Assembly (NCBI GenBank): GCA_034096865.1
Contig: JAWQFJ010001213.1
Span: 18,736-82,735, forward strand
Direction: 5' to 3'
Length of the DNA stretch: 64,000 nt
Origin: Theodoxus fluviatilis
Lineage: Eukaryota > Mollusca > Gastropoda > Cycloneritida > Neritidae
Position 1 is the stretch's first letter. The number at the start of each line of letters is the position of its first letter. This document shows positions 33,549 to 46,765 of this stretch, piece by piece. The notes under the pieces were generated by a model. That model worked only from the letters and a program-made list of their open reading frames with translations. It was not told the origin of the DNA and searched no databases. Both the position numbers and the translations under genes were made by a program.

Positions 33549-34998
33549 ACAAAAAGGCAGACACACAGGAAGGCAGACACACAGGAAGGCAGACACACAG
33601 GAAGGCAGACACACAGGAAGGCAGGCAGACAGGAAGGCAATCAAACAGGAAGACAGGCAGACAGGAAGGCAGACAGACAGGAAGGCAGGCAGACAGGAAG
33701 GCATGCAGACAGGAAGGCAGACAGACAGGAAGACAGCAAACAGGAAAGCAGGCAGACAGGAAGACAGCAGACAGGAAGGCAGACAGGCATGAAGGCAGAC
33801 AGATAGGTAGGCAGACAGACAGGAAGGCATGCAGACAAAAAGGCAAACTGACAGGAAAGCAGACAGGAAGGCAGACGTACAGGAAGACAGCAAACAGGAA
33901 AGCAGGCAGACAGGAAGACAGCAGACAGGAATGCAGACAGACAGGAAGGCAGGCAGACAGGAAGGCAGGCAGACAGGAAGGCAGAATGTCAGGAAGGCAG
34001 ACATACAGGAAGACAGCAAACAGGAAAGCAAGCAAGCAGGAAAGCAAGCAAACAGGAAAGCAGGCAGACAGGAAGGCAGACATACAGGAAGACAGCAGAC
34101 AGGAAGACAGCAGACAGGAAGGCAGCAGACAGGAAGACAGCAGACAGGAAGGCAGGCAAACAGGAAGGCAATCAAACAGGAAGACAGGCAGACAGAAAGG
34201 CAGACAGGCATGAAGGCAGACAGATAGGTAGGCAGACAGACAGGTAGGCAGACAGACAGGAAAGCAGGCAGACAGAAAGGCAGACAGATAGATAGGCAGA
34301 CAGATAGGTAGGCAGACAGACAGGAAGGCAGGCAGACAGAAAGGCAAACTGACAGGAAAGCAGACAGGAAGGCAGACATACAGGAAGACAGCAAACAGGA
34401 AAGCAGGCAGACAGGAAGACAGCAGACAGGAAGGCAGACAGACAGGAAGGCAGGCAGACAGGAAGGCAGGCAGACAGGAAGGCAGGCAGACAGGAAGGCA
34501 GGCAGACAGAAAGACAGCAAACAGGAAAGCAAGCAAGCTGGAAAGCAAGCAAACAGGAAAGCAGGCAGACAGGAAGACAGCAGACAGGAAGACAGCAGAC
34601 AGGAAGACAGCAGACAGGAAGGCAGACAGACAGGAAGACAGCAGACAGGAAGGCAGACAGACAGGAAGACAGCAAACAGGAAAGCAGGCAGACAGGAAGA
34701 CAGACAGGAAGGCAGAATGTCAGAAAGGCAGGCAGACAGGAAGGCAGACACACAGGAAGGCAGACAGACAGGAAGGCAGACAGACAGACAGACAGGAAGG
34801 CACACAGGCAGGAAGGCAGACAGACAGAAAGGCAGACAGACATGAAGGAAGGCAGGCAGTCAGGACGGCAGACAAACATGAAGGCAGACAGATGGAAAGG
34901 CAGGCAGACAGACAGAAAGGCAAACAGGCAGGAAGGCAGGCAGACAGACATGAAGGCAGGCAGAAACACACAGGAAGGCAGACAGACAGGAAGGCAAG
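33549..34998. repeat. 1.45-kb 12-bp minisatellite (CAGGAAGGCAGA)n
   Basis: Built on CAGGAAGGCAGA with AAGACAG, AAAGCAG and GATAGGTAGGCA variants. Because the unit is a multiple of three, frames on both strands stay open for up to 420 codons (SACLPVCLPSC or GRQTGRQADRK type peptides). These are repeat artefacts. Confidence 0.97.
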
Positions 34999-35560
34999 AA
35001 ACACAAAGACATACACTAATAAACAAATTCACAAGGTGGAGAAAAAGAAAGACATCCAGCACACACATATAGATGAACAGATTGATACATAAACCACAGG
35101 CACAGACCAACACAGAGGCACACATGAAGATATGCACCTAAATAGGCCCACTGAAGATGTTACAAGCATATGGCCTTGGCTCAGAAATGGCGTCGAATGG
35201 TACTTTTCGCCGACTCACTGCATTCAAGTGCAGATTTCTCAAAGCAGAATTGCTTAATGTGAACGGAAAGAGAATTTTTACATCCAAGACATGTTAATCT
35301 TTCTGTTTTCACTTTAAATGAATTGCCGTCGTCGCTAGTTTGTTCTCTGCGATGATTTTTTTGCGGAAAATCGGCCGTATTTTTCCGATTTTTACCGGAC
35401 ATTTTCCGATGGGTATCTTCATATCGTTTTTTTGTGCAGTTCCTCTGGCCTAAACACCTCAAAATAAAGTTTGCGGGTTCTAGAAATGTTGACGAATTCC
35501 GTGATTATTTTGCAAACGTAAAATTTTGCGTACGCGCCGCGCATTTGCCGAGAGAAAACG
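34999..35560. other. Non-coding intron 2 sequence
   Basis: No recognised gene or repeat. A short block of related words (CCGTATTTTTCCGATTTTTA then CCGGACATTTTCCGATGG) lies near 35375-35412. Confidence 0.35.
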
Positions 35561-35567
35561 AGGCGTA

Positions 35568-37741
35568 GTTCATAACGAATTGTCGTAAAAGAAACAGTGG
35601 AACTTCTTTTTGTTATTATTAATCCGCCATTATACATCTTTATTATTTTACTCAAAGTTTTTGTTGAGGCTATGTTAGAGTAACATTTGCTGGGTTAAAA
35701 TTTGAGATCAGCGCGATGGTTTCCACAGAACTGGACTACATTGGTGAAAGGTGTGAGTTTGCTGTAAGACAAAAAGTTATGAACTACATTTTGATCGGAT
35801 GGATACTAAATCGGAAATGCGGATGCGACCTCATTCCTTTGTCTTCAACGCGAAAGCATCACAGCGTGGGATTCTGCTTGGAAAAAAAATCGACAATGTC
35901 TGCCTCAGGCGGAGAGAAAGAAAGTAAATGTTTTGCTGTAACTTTGTTGACAGCGTTATGAACTGATTTGCCATAAACATTTGCTTGTATTTCATTTATT
36001 TCTCAAACAGCACTGTTGCTTGTTGTCTTGTTTTGTTTCACAAATGAGTGCACATGGTTTTGGCCGGTTTGGAGCCAATTCAGTTTGCAATCAACGGGTA
36101 AAAAATAAGTTTTTGTTATCGATTTGTCGTAGGGTTATGAACTCAGATTTTCAGAGTACTATTTCACGAAAAGTTGTTGATAAAATCGATAATTTCCTGC
36201 TTTCACCGATAATTTAAAGTAAGGAAGTGATTCGCATGTTTTGTCACTCGATAGCCACGGCAATGTCTCATGTCGATGTAGTTCATAACTTTTCCACAAC
36301 AAAAAATGTGCCTGCCACTTGCGGACCCTAAATCAGCAATTTTTGAAAGCATTATATGTTTAAATTGTGAAAACTAGATGGAATTTTTATTATCCAAAGT
36401 TGATTTTTCATCTTAGTTGATCAGATGAAAATTTTATTGTAGGGTTACTTAAACTGGTGTAGTTCATAACCTTACAGAAAGTTCTTGAAACTTATTGCTG
36501 TGAAGTTATGAACAAAGGCCAAATGTTCCACTATGCCATTGATTGTATTATTTTGTAGGGAAACTTTTAACTTATCTCCAGTTTACAATCTGGAACTAAC
36601 TGTTAATCTTACCTTTAGCGTCAGTTACTTGTGCATATTCATTGCATAACCTTACAGCAGATGTCTGCATTATGATTTGTGTAGAGTTATGAACTAAGGT
36701 CAAAGTTATGCCCTTTATTTTAATGGACATGTTTCTAACTGTGACCTCTTTTTGTGCAAAAATCAGAGCCTCCAACTTCTCTCTGTTGGTCAATTTTTAA
36801 TTTCTTATCACAATTTGGGTTTCCAAACCTCTGTCTGAAAACATTGCGTGTTGTAAGGTTATGAACAATTTCCTTATTTGCCTTACTATATCCTTCCAAA
36901 ATGTGTTTACAACTTCAAAAAGCATTATTTTTGGTCTGTCACTTGGATGAGCTTGTTTCTTAACATTTTAGGGCATTTTAAAGGCATGGCTGTCAATTAT
37001 TTTGAATTATTGGTCATTGGTGCTGTAATGTTATGTACTACTACAATATTTTAGCGATAACTTGTGATTGTTTTAAAGTACATGAAATTCAAAGGCATTG
37101 TTGTTATCCTCATCCAATATGTGTGTTTTGGGTGTATGAATCATGTCTGAGCTATGCAGCATTTAGATACCAGTTCATAAAAACTAAATTTGTCCCGCTG
37201 TAAAGTTATGAACAAATGAGACCAATTAGTGATTTTGAGGTTTGCTGTTGGTGTAGAAATTTGAATTTCCCTAAATGATTGCCACATGATAACACATTTT
37301 GCATTATATGGTGATTAAGTTGATTTGCTCTTTAATGTGGTTTATATTTTAGTTTTTTTACTTTTGGTACACTGTAAAACCTTTTTTTTTACAAAAGTTG
37401 CTACATCATCCTGGTATTCAACAAAATTGCTTGCAGGACCACTCTAAAATCTGCTCCCAGTGTTAGCTGGTTGATGCATTCTAATTAAACATATATTTGA
37501 CTGATAAGACCATGATTTTTAGCTGTTTATAACAAGGGCCACTCTCAATGCTGTAAGGTTATGAACTGCTAGAAAGAGTTTTATTTTCTGCAGCTCGGTT
37601 CAGTCAATTTTCTAGAGTTTTAGTGCAGAGCCTATTACTGTAGCTTGTTTATTGATATCAGCTGAAATTCTGAAGTGATGTGGCCTAAATTCCTTGTTTA
37701 TGATCAATTTAATCATGTGACTTGATGTAAGGGTTATGAAC
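35568..37741. repeat. Region with 13 dispersed GTTATGAAC 9-mers
   Basis: Exact GTTATGAAC occurs at 35776, 35955, 36134, 36505, 36686, 36858, 37205, 37558 and 37733 on the plus strand, and as GTTCATAAC at 35568, 36281 and 36462. Near matches lie at 36643 (minus) and 37030. A longer consensus, CTGTAAGGTTATGAACTA, is recognisable. The intervening sequence is unique, so this is not an ordinary tandem array. No gene is supported; a 35716-35961 frame lacks a recognisable domain. Lies in HECTD2 intron 2. The summary count of 13 includes the near match at 37030 with one mismatch. Confidence 0.7.
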
Positions 37742-37978
37742 AACGTTTAAATACGTTTTCGTCCACTGTGTGGCCAATAAATGTCCGTTTCGTTTCAAAT
37801 TTGTTGCGTTGGCTTTGTTATCTTTTTCTTTTTCTTCTGCAGTTCACAAAACCTAAAAAGTCAAAACAAAAAAATATGTCCGGTTTTTAGACACCAATTC
37901 TGAGCCATGGCCATATATGCATTAATCCATGCAAACAAACATTCACTCACCCACCACCCCCCGCCCCCCCTCCCACAT

Positions 37979-38313
<335 letters not shown>

Positions 38314-38332
38314 ACAAAGAAGGGAGACTCAC

Positions 38333-38721
38333 TGTAGCTGTTCCACAGTCTTGGTGCGGATGGAGTTCCCTTTGGCAGGCGAATGCGCCCCCTGCCCTGC
38401 ATTGCTGGTGGGGGGGCTGATTCTGGGACTGCGGGGGCTTCTTGGGCTGTTGTCTTGGCGATGGTCAGTGCTAGAGGCTACATTGTTGGTGGAGGAGGGA
38501 GAGGGGCAGAGGTAGGTGGGGGCATTGGAGGTGGTGGGGGAGGTCAAGTGGTTGCTGGCTTCAATGGGGGGCAGTTCCGTCTTGCTTCTGTGGGTGTCAG
38601 AGATGGGGCTGGAGCTGGTGCTGCGTGGGTTGGAATTCTGGGAACCACGGTGACTGGGCGTCAGGTTCTGGAAAAAGCTGGTGATGGTCTGTAGTCGGCC
38701 GCCTGACTTGTTGGCCCCATC
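38333..38721 (-). CDS. HECTD2: HECTD2 exon 2
   Basis: The frame is open throughout. It encodes DGANKSGGRLQTITSFFQNL and then a long Ser/Pro/Thr-rich disordered segment (TPSHRGSQN, LPPIEASN, SPRSPRSPRISPPTS) ending TKTVEQLQ. The donor (gtgagt) leaves two bases, CA, that the first G of exon 3 completes. I placed the acceptor after ttgcag at 38722-38724 because it gives phase 0, matching exon 1. An alternative acceptor at about 38756 (tttgaaag) would shift phase. The LQTITSFFQNL..S helix followed by a low-complexity linker resembles the vertebrate HECTD2 N-terminus (known family layout). Several SP/RSP sites suggest proline-directed phosphorylation, an inference. Confidence 0.8.
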
Positions 38722-39134
38722 CTGCAACATAGACCCAGCTCCCATGGAGTGACCTTTCAAACACATCAGCATTATCATGATTATGACAAGAGAGTATTAC
38801 CCAATTCACCATTATTTTCCATTGATGTACTTGTAGAGAAAGAGAATTGGAGATATAAATCTCTGTAGCTATTACTATCTGATCACTATTCTTGAATATT
38901 TCACTTTGTTGTAGATTTTTGAATATTTCACTTAGATGTTGTTTTCTTTGCCCTTTCAGTTTCAGTGCTGAAACAAAATAATCGTTTCATTCCTGCATTC
39001 ATATCTCTATGATTGCACCTGAAACAACCACTGCGCTAATTGGAGGAAAAAACCAGACAGACTTTTTGCTCTGTGCATGTGCAAAAACTAACACCGGGCA
39101 AGAGAGTTATGCTCCCTAAATTAGCACAAAGCAC

Positions 39135-39228
<94 letters not shown>

Positions 39229-39516
39229 ATAAACACACATGCAAAAACACACACACACACATACAAACACACAGAGGCAGCATGATAGTCATCATTTCCT
39301 ATTTTAAAAAGTAATGGTGCCAGAGAAGAAACTGCAGCAACAAGGGAAGACTACTTGGCCCTCAGTGACAGACTTGAGAGGCATTACCAGGCACTTATTC
39401 AAGGAGTTCATCAACAATCTCTCTGATATATGCCTCTGGAAAAAAAAAAGAAAGAAAAAAAAATCTTAGACCAAAGTATGCCAAAGACCAGTAAATGGAC
39501 TTTGAACAAGCGGACA

Positions 39517-39571
<55 letters not shown>

Positions 39572-40808
39572 ACATACACACATACACACACACACACACA
39601 CACATCCCCACCCCCCTCCCCACCCCCTTCCCCACCCCCCAAAAAAACGAAAAAAGAAAAAAAGATTTATGTCTGCCATGCAGCCATCCCTGTGCCCTTA
39701 TACACAGCAGCCTAATTGAACATGAATTTGCAAAGGGGCTACCTCATTCCAAATACCGTGAGTCATATATCCAGCCATGAAACATAGCACAATTCTTGGT
39801 TCAGTTCTTTGTTACAGTCATACTGGGATGGGTTTGAAGTAGGCTAATTCTGAATTGGGGAAACAGATAAAGTGAGTAAAATTATTCCATTGTGAAAAAA
39901 ATCTTGAAAAAATAAAAAATAAAACTAGTGATACTGATAGTGCCTAACTTATGAATTAAGATTTCCTCATTTCCTATGATGTGTAATACTTTAGTAGAAA
40001 AAGATCATTTCTGCATATGAATGATGTAAATGACATTCTCTTCAGTCTTCTGCACTGATATTAACTAGAATAAGCTCTGTATTATAGGAGCTAGAATGAG
40101 AGACATTTGCTCAGATATAATGTTATCTAATGCCAACATTAATTACATCAAGGGAAAACCTTTTTGTATCACAGACAGTTAGCTTTTTCTTCCTCTTCCA
40201 CAAAACAGCGATGTCTGTCCTTCCCCTGCCTTCCAACCAAAGGATGACTTCATGTCTGGGAGGTGGAACATTCAAGTTCGTTTCAAAGTATAGGCCTATC
40301 ATTTGAATCATGTACTGAATAGGTCTTTGTAGTAACTTTATCTCATTTTACTCCGCCTTAGTCTTGTTTATTCCCAACCTGTTTGCCTGCACTGGTCGAT
40401 CATCTTTTCTTATTGAGAAGATAAGAGAGGATGTGCAGACCTGAGAAAAGCTGGAGCAAGATCGAAGGAAAGGGAGAATCGATTCTCAACTGCATGCTAG
40501 AATTTGTCTCATACTTTCATAGGAAAGAAAAAATTGCCTGTGGTGAGGAAGGAGGAAGGTACTGGGGGTGGGGGGGGGGGGGGGGGGAGGGTGGGGTGGG
40601 GATTCCTCCTTCTTGGAGCCAGTGTAGGCTGTCCCAAAGATGGACCACAACGCAAGTGCACACTAGATCGAACAGAAGATACCACCTCTGCAGTCTGCAG
40701 ACAGTGCAGTGACCGACAGGCATCTGATCCCGACGCCGCCAGAGAAGTGCGATGGTGAGTGACATCACAACACAGAAAGAATTCAGCAAAACACAGTCAG
40801 GCACTCAC
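38722..40808. other. HECTD2 intron 1
   Basis: Contains compound (TC)n-(CA)n at 39137-39262, (CA)n at 39519-39604 followed by a C/A-rich stretch, and a run of about 20 G at 40568-40587. No exon or mobile element recognised. Confidence 0.6.
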
Positions 40809-41018
40809 TGGAGTATCTTTGAAGTTCGAATGACCTCGGTCAGCCTGATCGCGCCGTAGTCGTCGATGAGCTGGCGGGTGGGTCGCTGTCTGCAGATCGT
40901 AGAAATTGCCGCAGTTAGGGCATATCGTCCGCTTCGTTCCGAGTGCCTGCGCAACTGTGCTCTCGCAGGTCGGACATGTTACAGTGTCAGATGCTTCGTC
41001 CGACGGTCCGGTCGCCAT
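40809..41018 (-). CDS. HECTD2: HECTD2 exon 1 with zinc-ribbon-like N-terminus
   Basis: Start chosen at the ATG at 41018 (MATGPSDEASDTVTCPTC...), with an upstream in-frame ATG at 41036 (MLSTLP) possible. The exon encodes CPTC, a 16-residue spacer and CPNCGNFYDLQ, a two-knuckle arrangement like a zinc ribbon. A basic segment (HRRLRRDQADRGH) follows and the exon ends at donor gtgagt in phase 0. Exon 2 begins in phase 0. Nothing equivalent is expected in the vertebrate HECTD2 N-terminus as I know it, so this may be an invertebrate-specific start or a separate first exon. Assignment to HECTD2 rests on strand, phase and a promoter-like region just upstream. Confidence 0.65.
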
Positions 41019-41029
41019 AGGCAAAGTAG

Positions 41030-41260
41030 ACAACATTGGCCTTGGCGAAACAAGGGAAACCTACACCGCCTTCATTCCTGTCAAAAGACACGACGAGTAC
41101 TGCCTGTGTTGTCACTAGCCGCCATTTTGAAACGCGGGCCGCCTATGACGTCACGACGAAGCTAACGCCGCATCATCGATTAGTGTACGCTTTCCCATGA
41201 CAACCGATGAACCGGATGCAGACCTTTCTGCCATCCAGTTCTGCAGCGGCAAAGAGATGT
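41030..41260 (-). promoter_or_regulatory. Probable HECTD2 promoter
   Basis: CpG-richer than the surroundings and directly upstream of exon 1. It contains a YY1-type site GCCGCCATTTTG at 41118-41129 and a full palindromic CRE TGACGTCA at 41146-41153. No TATA box is evident, which fits a housekeeping-type promoter. The transcription start is not determined. Confidence 0.55.
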
Positions 41261-41439
41261 TTTTCCTCGCTGCCATGTAGGCGGCTTCCTGGCTCTATAA
41301 TCCTCTTGTGTACGTTGAGCAAGTTGATGCGGCCTGTTTAGATGTTGTTTTTAAATCGTAGTGGAGAAACTCTTACGCCTGTGCAAAATAAGAGACCTGC
41401 CAGCTGACTGAAATTATATCAGAGTGATCTGGACGAAAT

Positions 41440-41475
41440 GTGTGTGTGAGTGTGTGTGTGTGCGCGCGCGCGTGT

Positions 41476-41521
<46 letters not shown>

Positions 41522-41531
41522 GTTAGAGAGC

Positions 41532-41618
<87 letters not shown>

Positions 41619-41682
41619 TCATCGTTCGAAGACTGTCTGACTGACTGACTGACTGACTGACCGACTGACTGACTGACTGACT
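41440..41682. repeat. Compound (TG)n-(GA)n-(GACT)n microsatellite
   Basis: TG/CG run to 41517, GA run 41534-41614, then GACT units at 41636-41682. Confidence 0.97.
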
Positions 41683-42129
41683 GTACTACATGTATAGCTG
41701 ATTGGTTGGGTGCTTGAGTGGTTGGTCTGTGTTTGGGTTGATGCATTGATCAACATCATGGAAGGAAAAGTGGATCGAAGGATCGGTAGATGGATGAATG
41801 ATGGACAGGTTAATGGAAACAAATGGATAGATGGATGAATAGAAGAACGGGAAAATTGATGGATCTGGATGGGTGGACAGATAAAGGAATTGAATGGTCG
41901 ATTGACTCGTTGGCAGGTTGATCAACTTTGTATGCATCGTGTACTGAATGCATGGTTCATATACACCTGCTCAGCTTTTGCTAAGGATAAGAAACTCAAA
42001 CACTGATTAAAATTAAAAAAATTCTGAAGATCTACAAAATTGTAATAACATATTAAAAAACACTAACACTGAAAGTTCTCACAGTCAGTGGAATGAAAAT
42101 GTCATTGCACCGCTCTGGCAAGACACAAC
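41683..42129. other. Non-coding, GGATG-like degenerate repeats
   Basis: The first 230 bp are rich in TGGATGGATGAAT-like words. The rest is AT-rich without a gene. Confidence 0.45.
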
Positions 42130-42870
42130 ATTTTCACCCAATGAAGAGATTTTGCCAACTTTTCTTTTTACGGGTGAAAATAAACAAAACTTGCTCAGTC
42201 AAGTCTGCGATCCTCTGACACAGCCTGGCAGCGCCGTCTCGCGCTGCGGATGAGCCTCCAGCGCCTCCTGTTTCAAAGCATTCCACTTCTGCTTGAGGGC
42301 GTCCTGGACCTCCAAGACTGCGGCTGGTGAGGACGCCTTGCAATCGCCCCCTGGAGCTGGGGAGCTGGCGGGCCAATCCATATGCACCAGGGTTTCTCAC
42401 TCCATGTAGTCGGTAATGATCCTGGCACGGTGTGGTGAAGCATTGTCATCCATGAGGATGAAGTCGTCACCGACAAAACCAGCTTGAGGCCTGACGTAGA
42501 CATGAAGGATTTCATCCCCGTAGGCCTACCTGACTGCGGTCATAGAGCCTTGTCGGAGGACATACGGGTCAGTCTTGCCTTGCATGCCGAGCCTCCCCAG
42601 ATCATCACTGACTTTCCTCCCGCAGCGGTTGTGATACCTTATGCAGGCGTCTTGGTATCGTTCCCATGGCCGTCGCCAGACTGTGGCATGGCCATCCAAG
42701 AAGTCTAGACAAACCTCGACTCGTCTGTGAACAGCATAGGTGTCCAGTCATGGACTTTCCGGCTCAGATCGTCTTGGGCCCACGCAAGTCGTCGTTGTCG
42801 CTGACTTTGTTTTCCAAAACAACCTCGGCACTTGCAACAAGGGCTAATGGGGCTTTCCTATGAGTTTGTT
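42130..42870 (-). pseudogene. Tc1/mariner transposase remnant
   Basis: Minus-strand frames, shifted several times, give recognisable Tc1 blocks. LFTDESRF with the first catalytic Asp is at about 42708-42735. A SVMIWGG-like block is near 42600. DDNASPHRAR with the second Asp is at about 42423-42458, and WPA.SPAP near 42370. The region that should carry the third acidic residue (NPIEHxWD in the family) is replaced by unrelated residues. The N-terminal helix-turn-helix part is missing where an LTR begins at 42898. No intact protein is possible. Confidence 0.75.
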
Positions 42871-42897
42871 CATCTCGGTGATGGAGATGACTGCTAC

Positions 42898-43577
<680 letters not shown>

Positions 43578-43582
43578 GCTAC

Positions 43583-44217
43583 AAGGCCTACACAAACTGA
43601 CGCTTGCGGTCACTGATCAAAAGTCTGTCGGTCCATGATTCTCGAAGATGTACTTAAATTTAAAAGGGACTTTACCAATTAAACTGAAAGTCATACAAGA
43701 CGACATCTGTAGGCCTACTTTTATCGTCCAGCTCTAGAACACCTCTTTGTTGCAAGCAAACATTTACAGCAGCGCACTTTGCCAATACACTGAGTCATAC
43801 GTACGCAAGCAAGAGATGCCACTGATTGACAGCTGTGCTAAACTGTGACACACACTTAGGTTTGATAATGAAAAATAACTTACCAAACAATATCATCCTC
43901 TTTGTGAAGCAACACGCCTGTTATTGTAAGTTTCCGGGCCCACTTCCGGCATGGCCCATCGTGCATCGAGATTGATTTAGCTCTGTCAGAACTGTGGACA
44001 GTGGAGAGAGCTTCGAGAGTAAATAAACGAATTGTTATGACCACAAGATTTTTCCTGTCCATCAGATGTGAGCGTGAGCAATTTGTTAATATTGTCCCCA
44101 TAGTATATTGTCCATTTACATTCTATTGTTTGAGTTATATGAGCTCGTAAGTTTCATTGTCATGTATGTCCTCGTCGTCGTCGTAGTCATCGTCGTCGTC
44201 GTCGTCGTCGTCATCAT

Positions 44218-44249
<32 letters not shown>

Positions 44250-45860
44250 GCATGATCAAAAGAGTGAGTCTGGAGGGACGTCGACATCACCACCCATGAA
44301 GATGATGCTTTCTACACTGATAAACGTTCAAAAACCTTGCAAGCTTTAGGTTGGCTTCTAATGCTCTCTGACACTGTGGCCTATGGATCCCCAGTGTCCT
44401 CAGCGAACAGCAGTGAAGGACTGATCAAATGGCCCAGAGATCAGGGGGTAAAGTGTGAAGCGGTTTGAGATCCAGACATGGGTGATGAGTCGCTGTATAA
44501 AACCATAACTTTACCTTTTTTAACCTTTAAGTCCATCTAGAGTACCTCACGTTTGCCATTGTGTTGTTAGACGTGAGATTCGACCGTCAGGCCTCGTGAG
44601 GAGATGGACAAAACACTTCTCTCCCGGTGTAAACACACATTCCTGGTGTTTTGCCGTTGCACTCAGCTCCACGCTTCGATCTCGGCGGAGGACCTCAGGT
44701 TGAGCAGCGATGGAGACGACCTGTCTTGGTGGAGGGTGTGGAAAAGGCCGCCATTGTTGATAAGGTTGTTGACCTCAACTCTCTGCATGGACGTCTCCAT
44801 GAAGGTGTCTCCAGTCCGCACTGAAACTCAGGACAGATTTGATCATCCGGTCCCCGGAGTCACGCCAAATCAATGTCTCTAAAGGATTGCCATTGACGAT
44901 GACGTGACAACTAGGCGTACAGGCCAAGGCGCTTGAGACATCTGCATGATCGGCAGATCTGGCACATCGCCTGTCTGCAATAAAGCCTGTGGGTACTCCC
45001 TGTGGATGGGGGAAAACTTGACCCACCATGTCTCCTCGAGAGATTTCTAAAATGCCAAATGACAAGGGACATCAGGATTTAACTTTTTCTTGCATTAGCC
45101 GGCTCTAGTAATCTTGGTGCAGAATGGTCTAACATAGCTTGTAAAGCTGCTGGGCCGTACAACTTCATTCAGTCGTCATCATCATCGTCGTAGTCGTCAT
45201 TATCATCGTTGTCGTCGTCGTCCTTGTCTTCGTCGCCGTGGTGTGAATTTTGGGAAAGACGTTTGAGTCCGGGCAGCTTGCGTCTGGCTGTTGCAGTCTT
45301 TGACTGGTTTGTCAAGATTCGTATGGAACTCTACATGCAAATCATGATAATTCAACCAAGTAAATTCAAAATATAGTTGTCTCTGAATATTCCGACTTGA
45401 ATATACCGCGAGGCATATTCAACGAAAAAGAACGAGAAAGTACAACGGTTAGTTGAGATTCCCATCTTCGCACTTCGTAGTGTTTGTCTATGCTTGTAAT
45501 CCAGAGGTTGAATTTGAAGGTTACTGTCCAACTCTGACATTATTTATTCTGACGACGATGCATATGTCTCAAACGTTCCTCGTAACAGAACAGCGCTGGG
45601 CCGCCTCGCTGAGACGCAGAGAGAAGAGGTACTTAAAAGAGTGAGGCTGGAGGAAGGAGAATGGAGAGGAGAAGACTGAAGGAGGCTGGAGGAATGGATA
45701 CTGAAGGAGGTCAGCAGATAGATGGTCGATGAGACTCGATAGGTTTCTACCTAGAGACGGGTGGAGGCCACATCTCACAATCGATGCCTGCCTCCTCACA
45801 CAACAGCGGTAACGAGAACGCCTTTTCTCAGCAGGCAGTTCCAGGTAAGTGTTTACTCTG
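43583..45860. other. Non-coding region with triplet runs
   Basis: Contains (GTC)n/(CAT)n/(CAG)n at about 44177-44251 and a second (GTC/ATC)n at 45177-45232. Frames at 44604-45065 on both strands are open but match nothing I recognise. No splice-consistent gene seen. Confidence 0.4.
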
Positions 45861-45865
45861 AGACG

Positions 45866-46765
45866 ATGCTCCCAGACGATGCTCCCAGGCGATGCTCCCA
45901 GGCGATGCTCCCAGGCGATACTCAGGCGATGCTCCCAGACGATGCTCCCAGGCGATGCTCCCAGGCGATACTCAGGCGATGCTCCCAGGCGATACTCCCA
46001 GGCGATGCTCCCAGGCGATGCTCCCAGGCGATGCTCCCAGACGATACTCAGGCGATGCTCCCAGACGATGCTCCCAGGCGATGCTCCCAGACGATGCTCC
46101 CAGGCGATGCTCCCAGACGATGCTCCCAGGCGATGCTCCCAGGCGATGCTCCCAGACGATACTCAGGCGATGCTCCAAAACGATGCTCCCAGACGATACT
46201 CAGGCGATGCTCCCAGACGATGCTCCCAGACGATGCTCCCAGGCGATGCTCCCAGGCGATGCTCGCAGGTGATGCTACCAGACGATGCTCACAGGCGATG
46301 CTCCCAGACAATACTCCCAGACGATACTCAGGCACTACTCCCAGACGATGCTCCCAAACGATGCTCCCAGACGATACTTAGGCGATGCTCCCAGACGATA
46401 CTCCCAGGCGATGTTCCCAGACGATGCTCCCAAACAATGCTCCCAGGCGATGCTCCCAGACAATGCTCCCAGGCGATGCTCCCAGACGATGCTCCCAGGC
46501 GATACTCCCAGGCGATACTCAGGCGATACTCCCAGACGATACTCTCAAACAATGTTCCCAGGCGATGTTCCCAGACGATGCTCCCAGGCGATGTTCCCAG
46601 GCGATACTCCCAGACGATGCTCCCAGGCGATACTCCCAGACGATGCTCCCAGGCGATGTTCCCAGACGATGCCCCCAGACGATGCTCCCAGGCGATACTC
46701 CCAGAGGATGCTCCCAGACGATGCCCCCAGACGATGTTCCCAGACGATACTCCGTGATTATGCTT
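45866..46765. repeat. 13-bp minisatellite, about 69 copies
   Basis: Unit GATGCTCCCAGGC with recurrent G/A change (AGGC/AGAC) and single-copy shortenings (GATACTCAGGC). The unit lacks stop codons in nearly all frames, so both strands read open for 150-300 codons (RRCSQAMLPGDAP or EHRLGASPGS peptides). The peptide period is 13 residues. No start, splice or domain supports a gene. Confidence 0.93.

Noticed and set aside
33530..35137. Cys/Leu/Ser/Pro-rich frames of up to 422 codons on the minus strand
   Set aside because: Direct translation of the 12-bp minisatellite in three frames; no start context, signal peptide or splice support.
38383..38694. Gly/Val/Ala-rich plus-strand frame
   Set aside because: Antisense shadow of HECTD2 exon 2.
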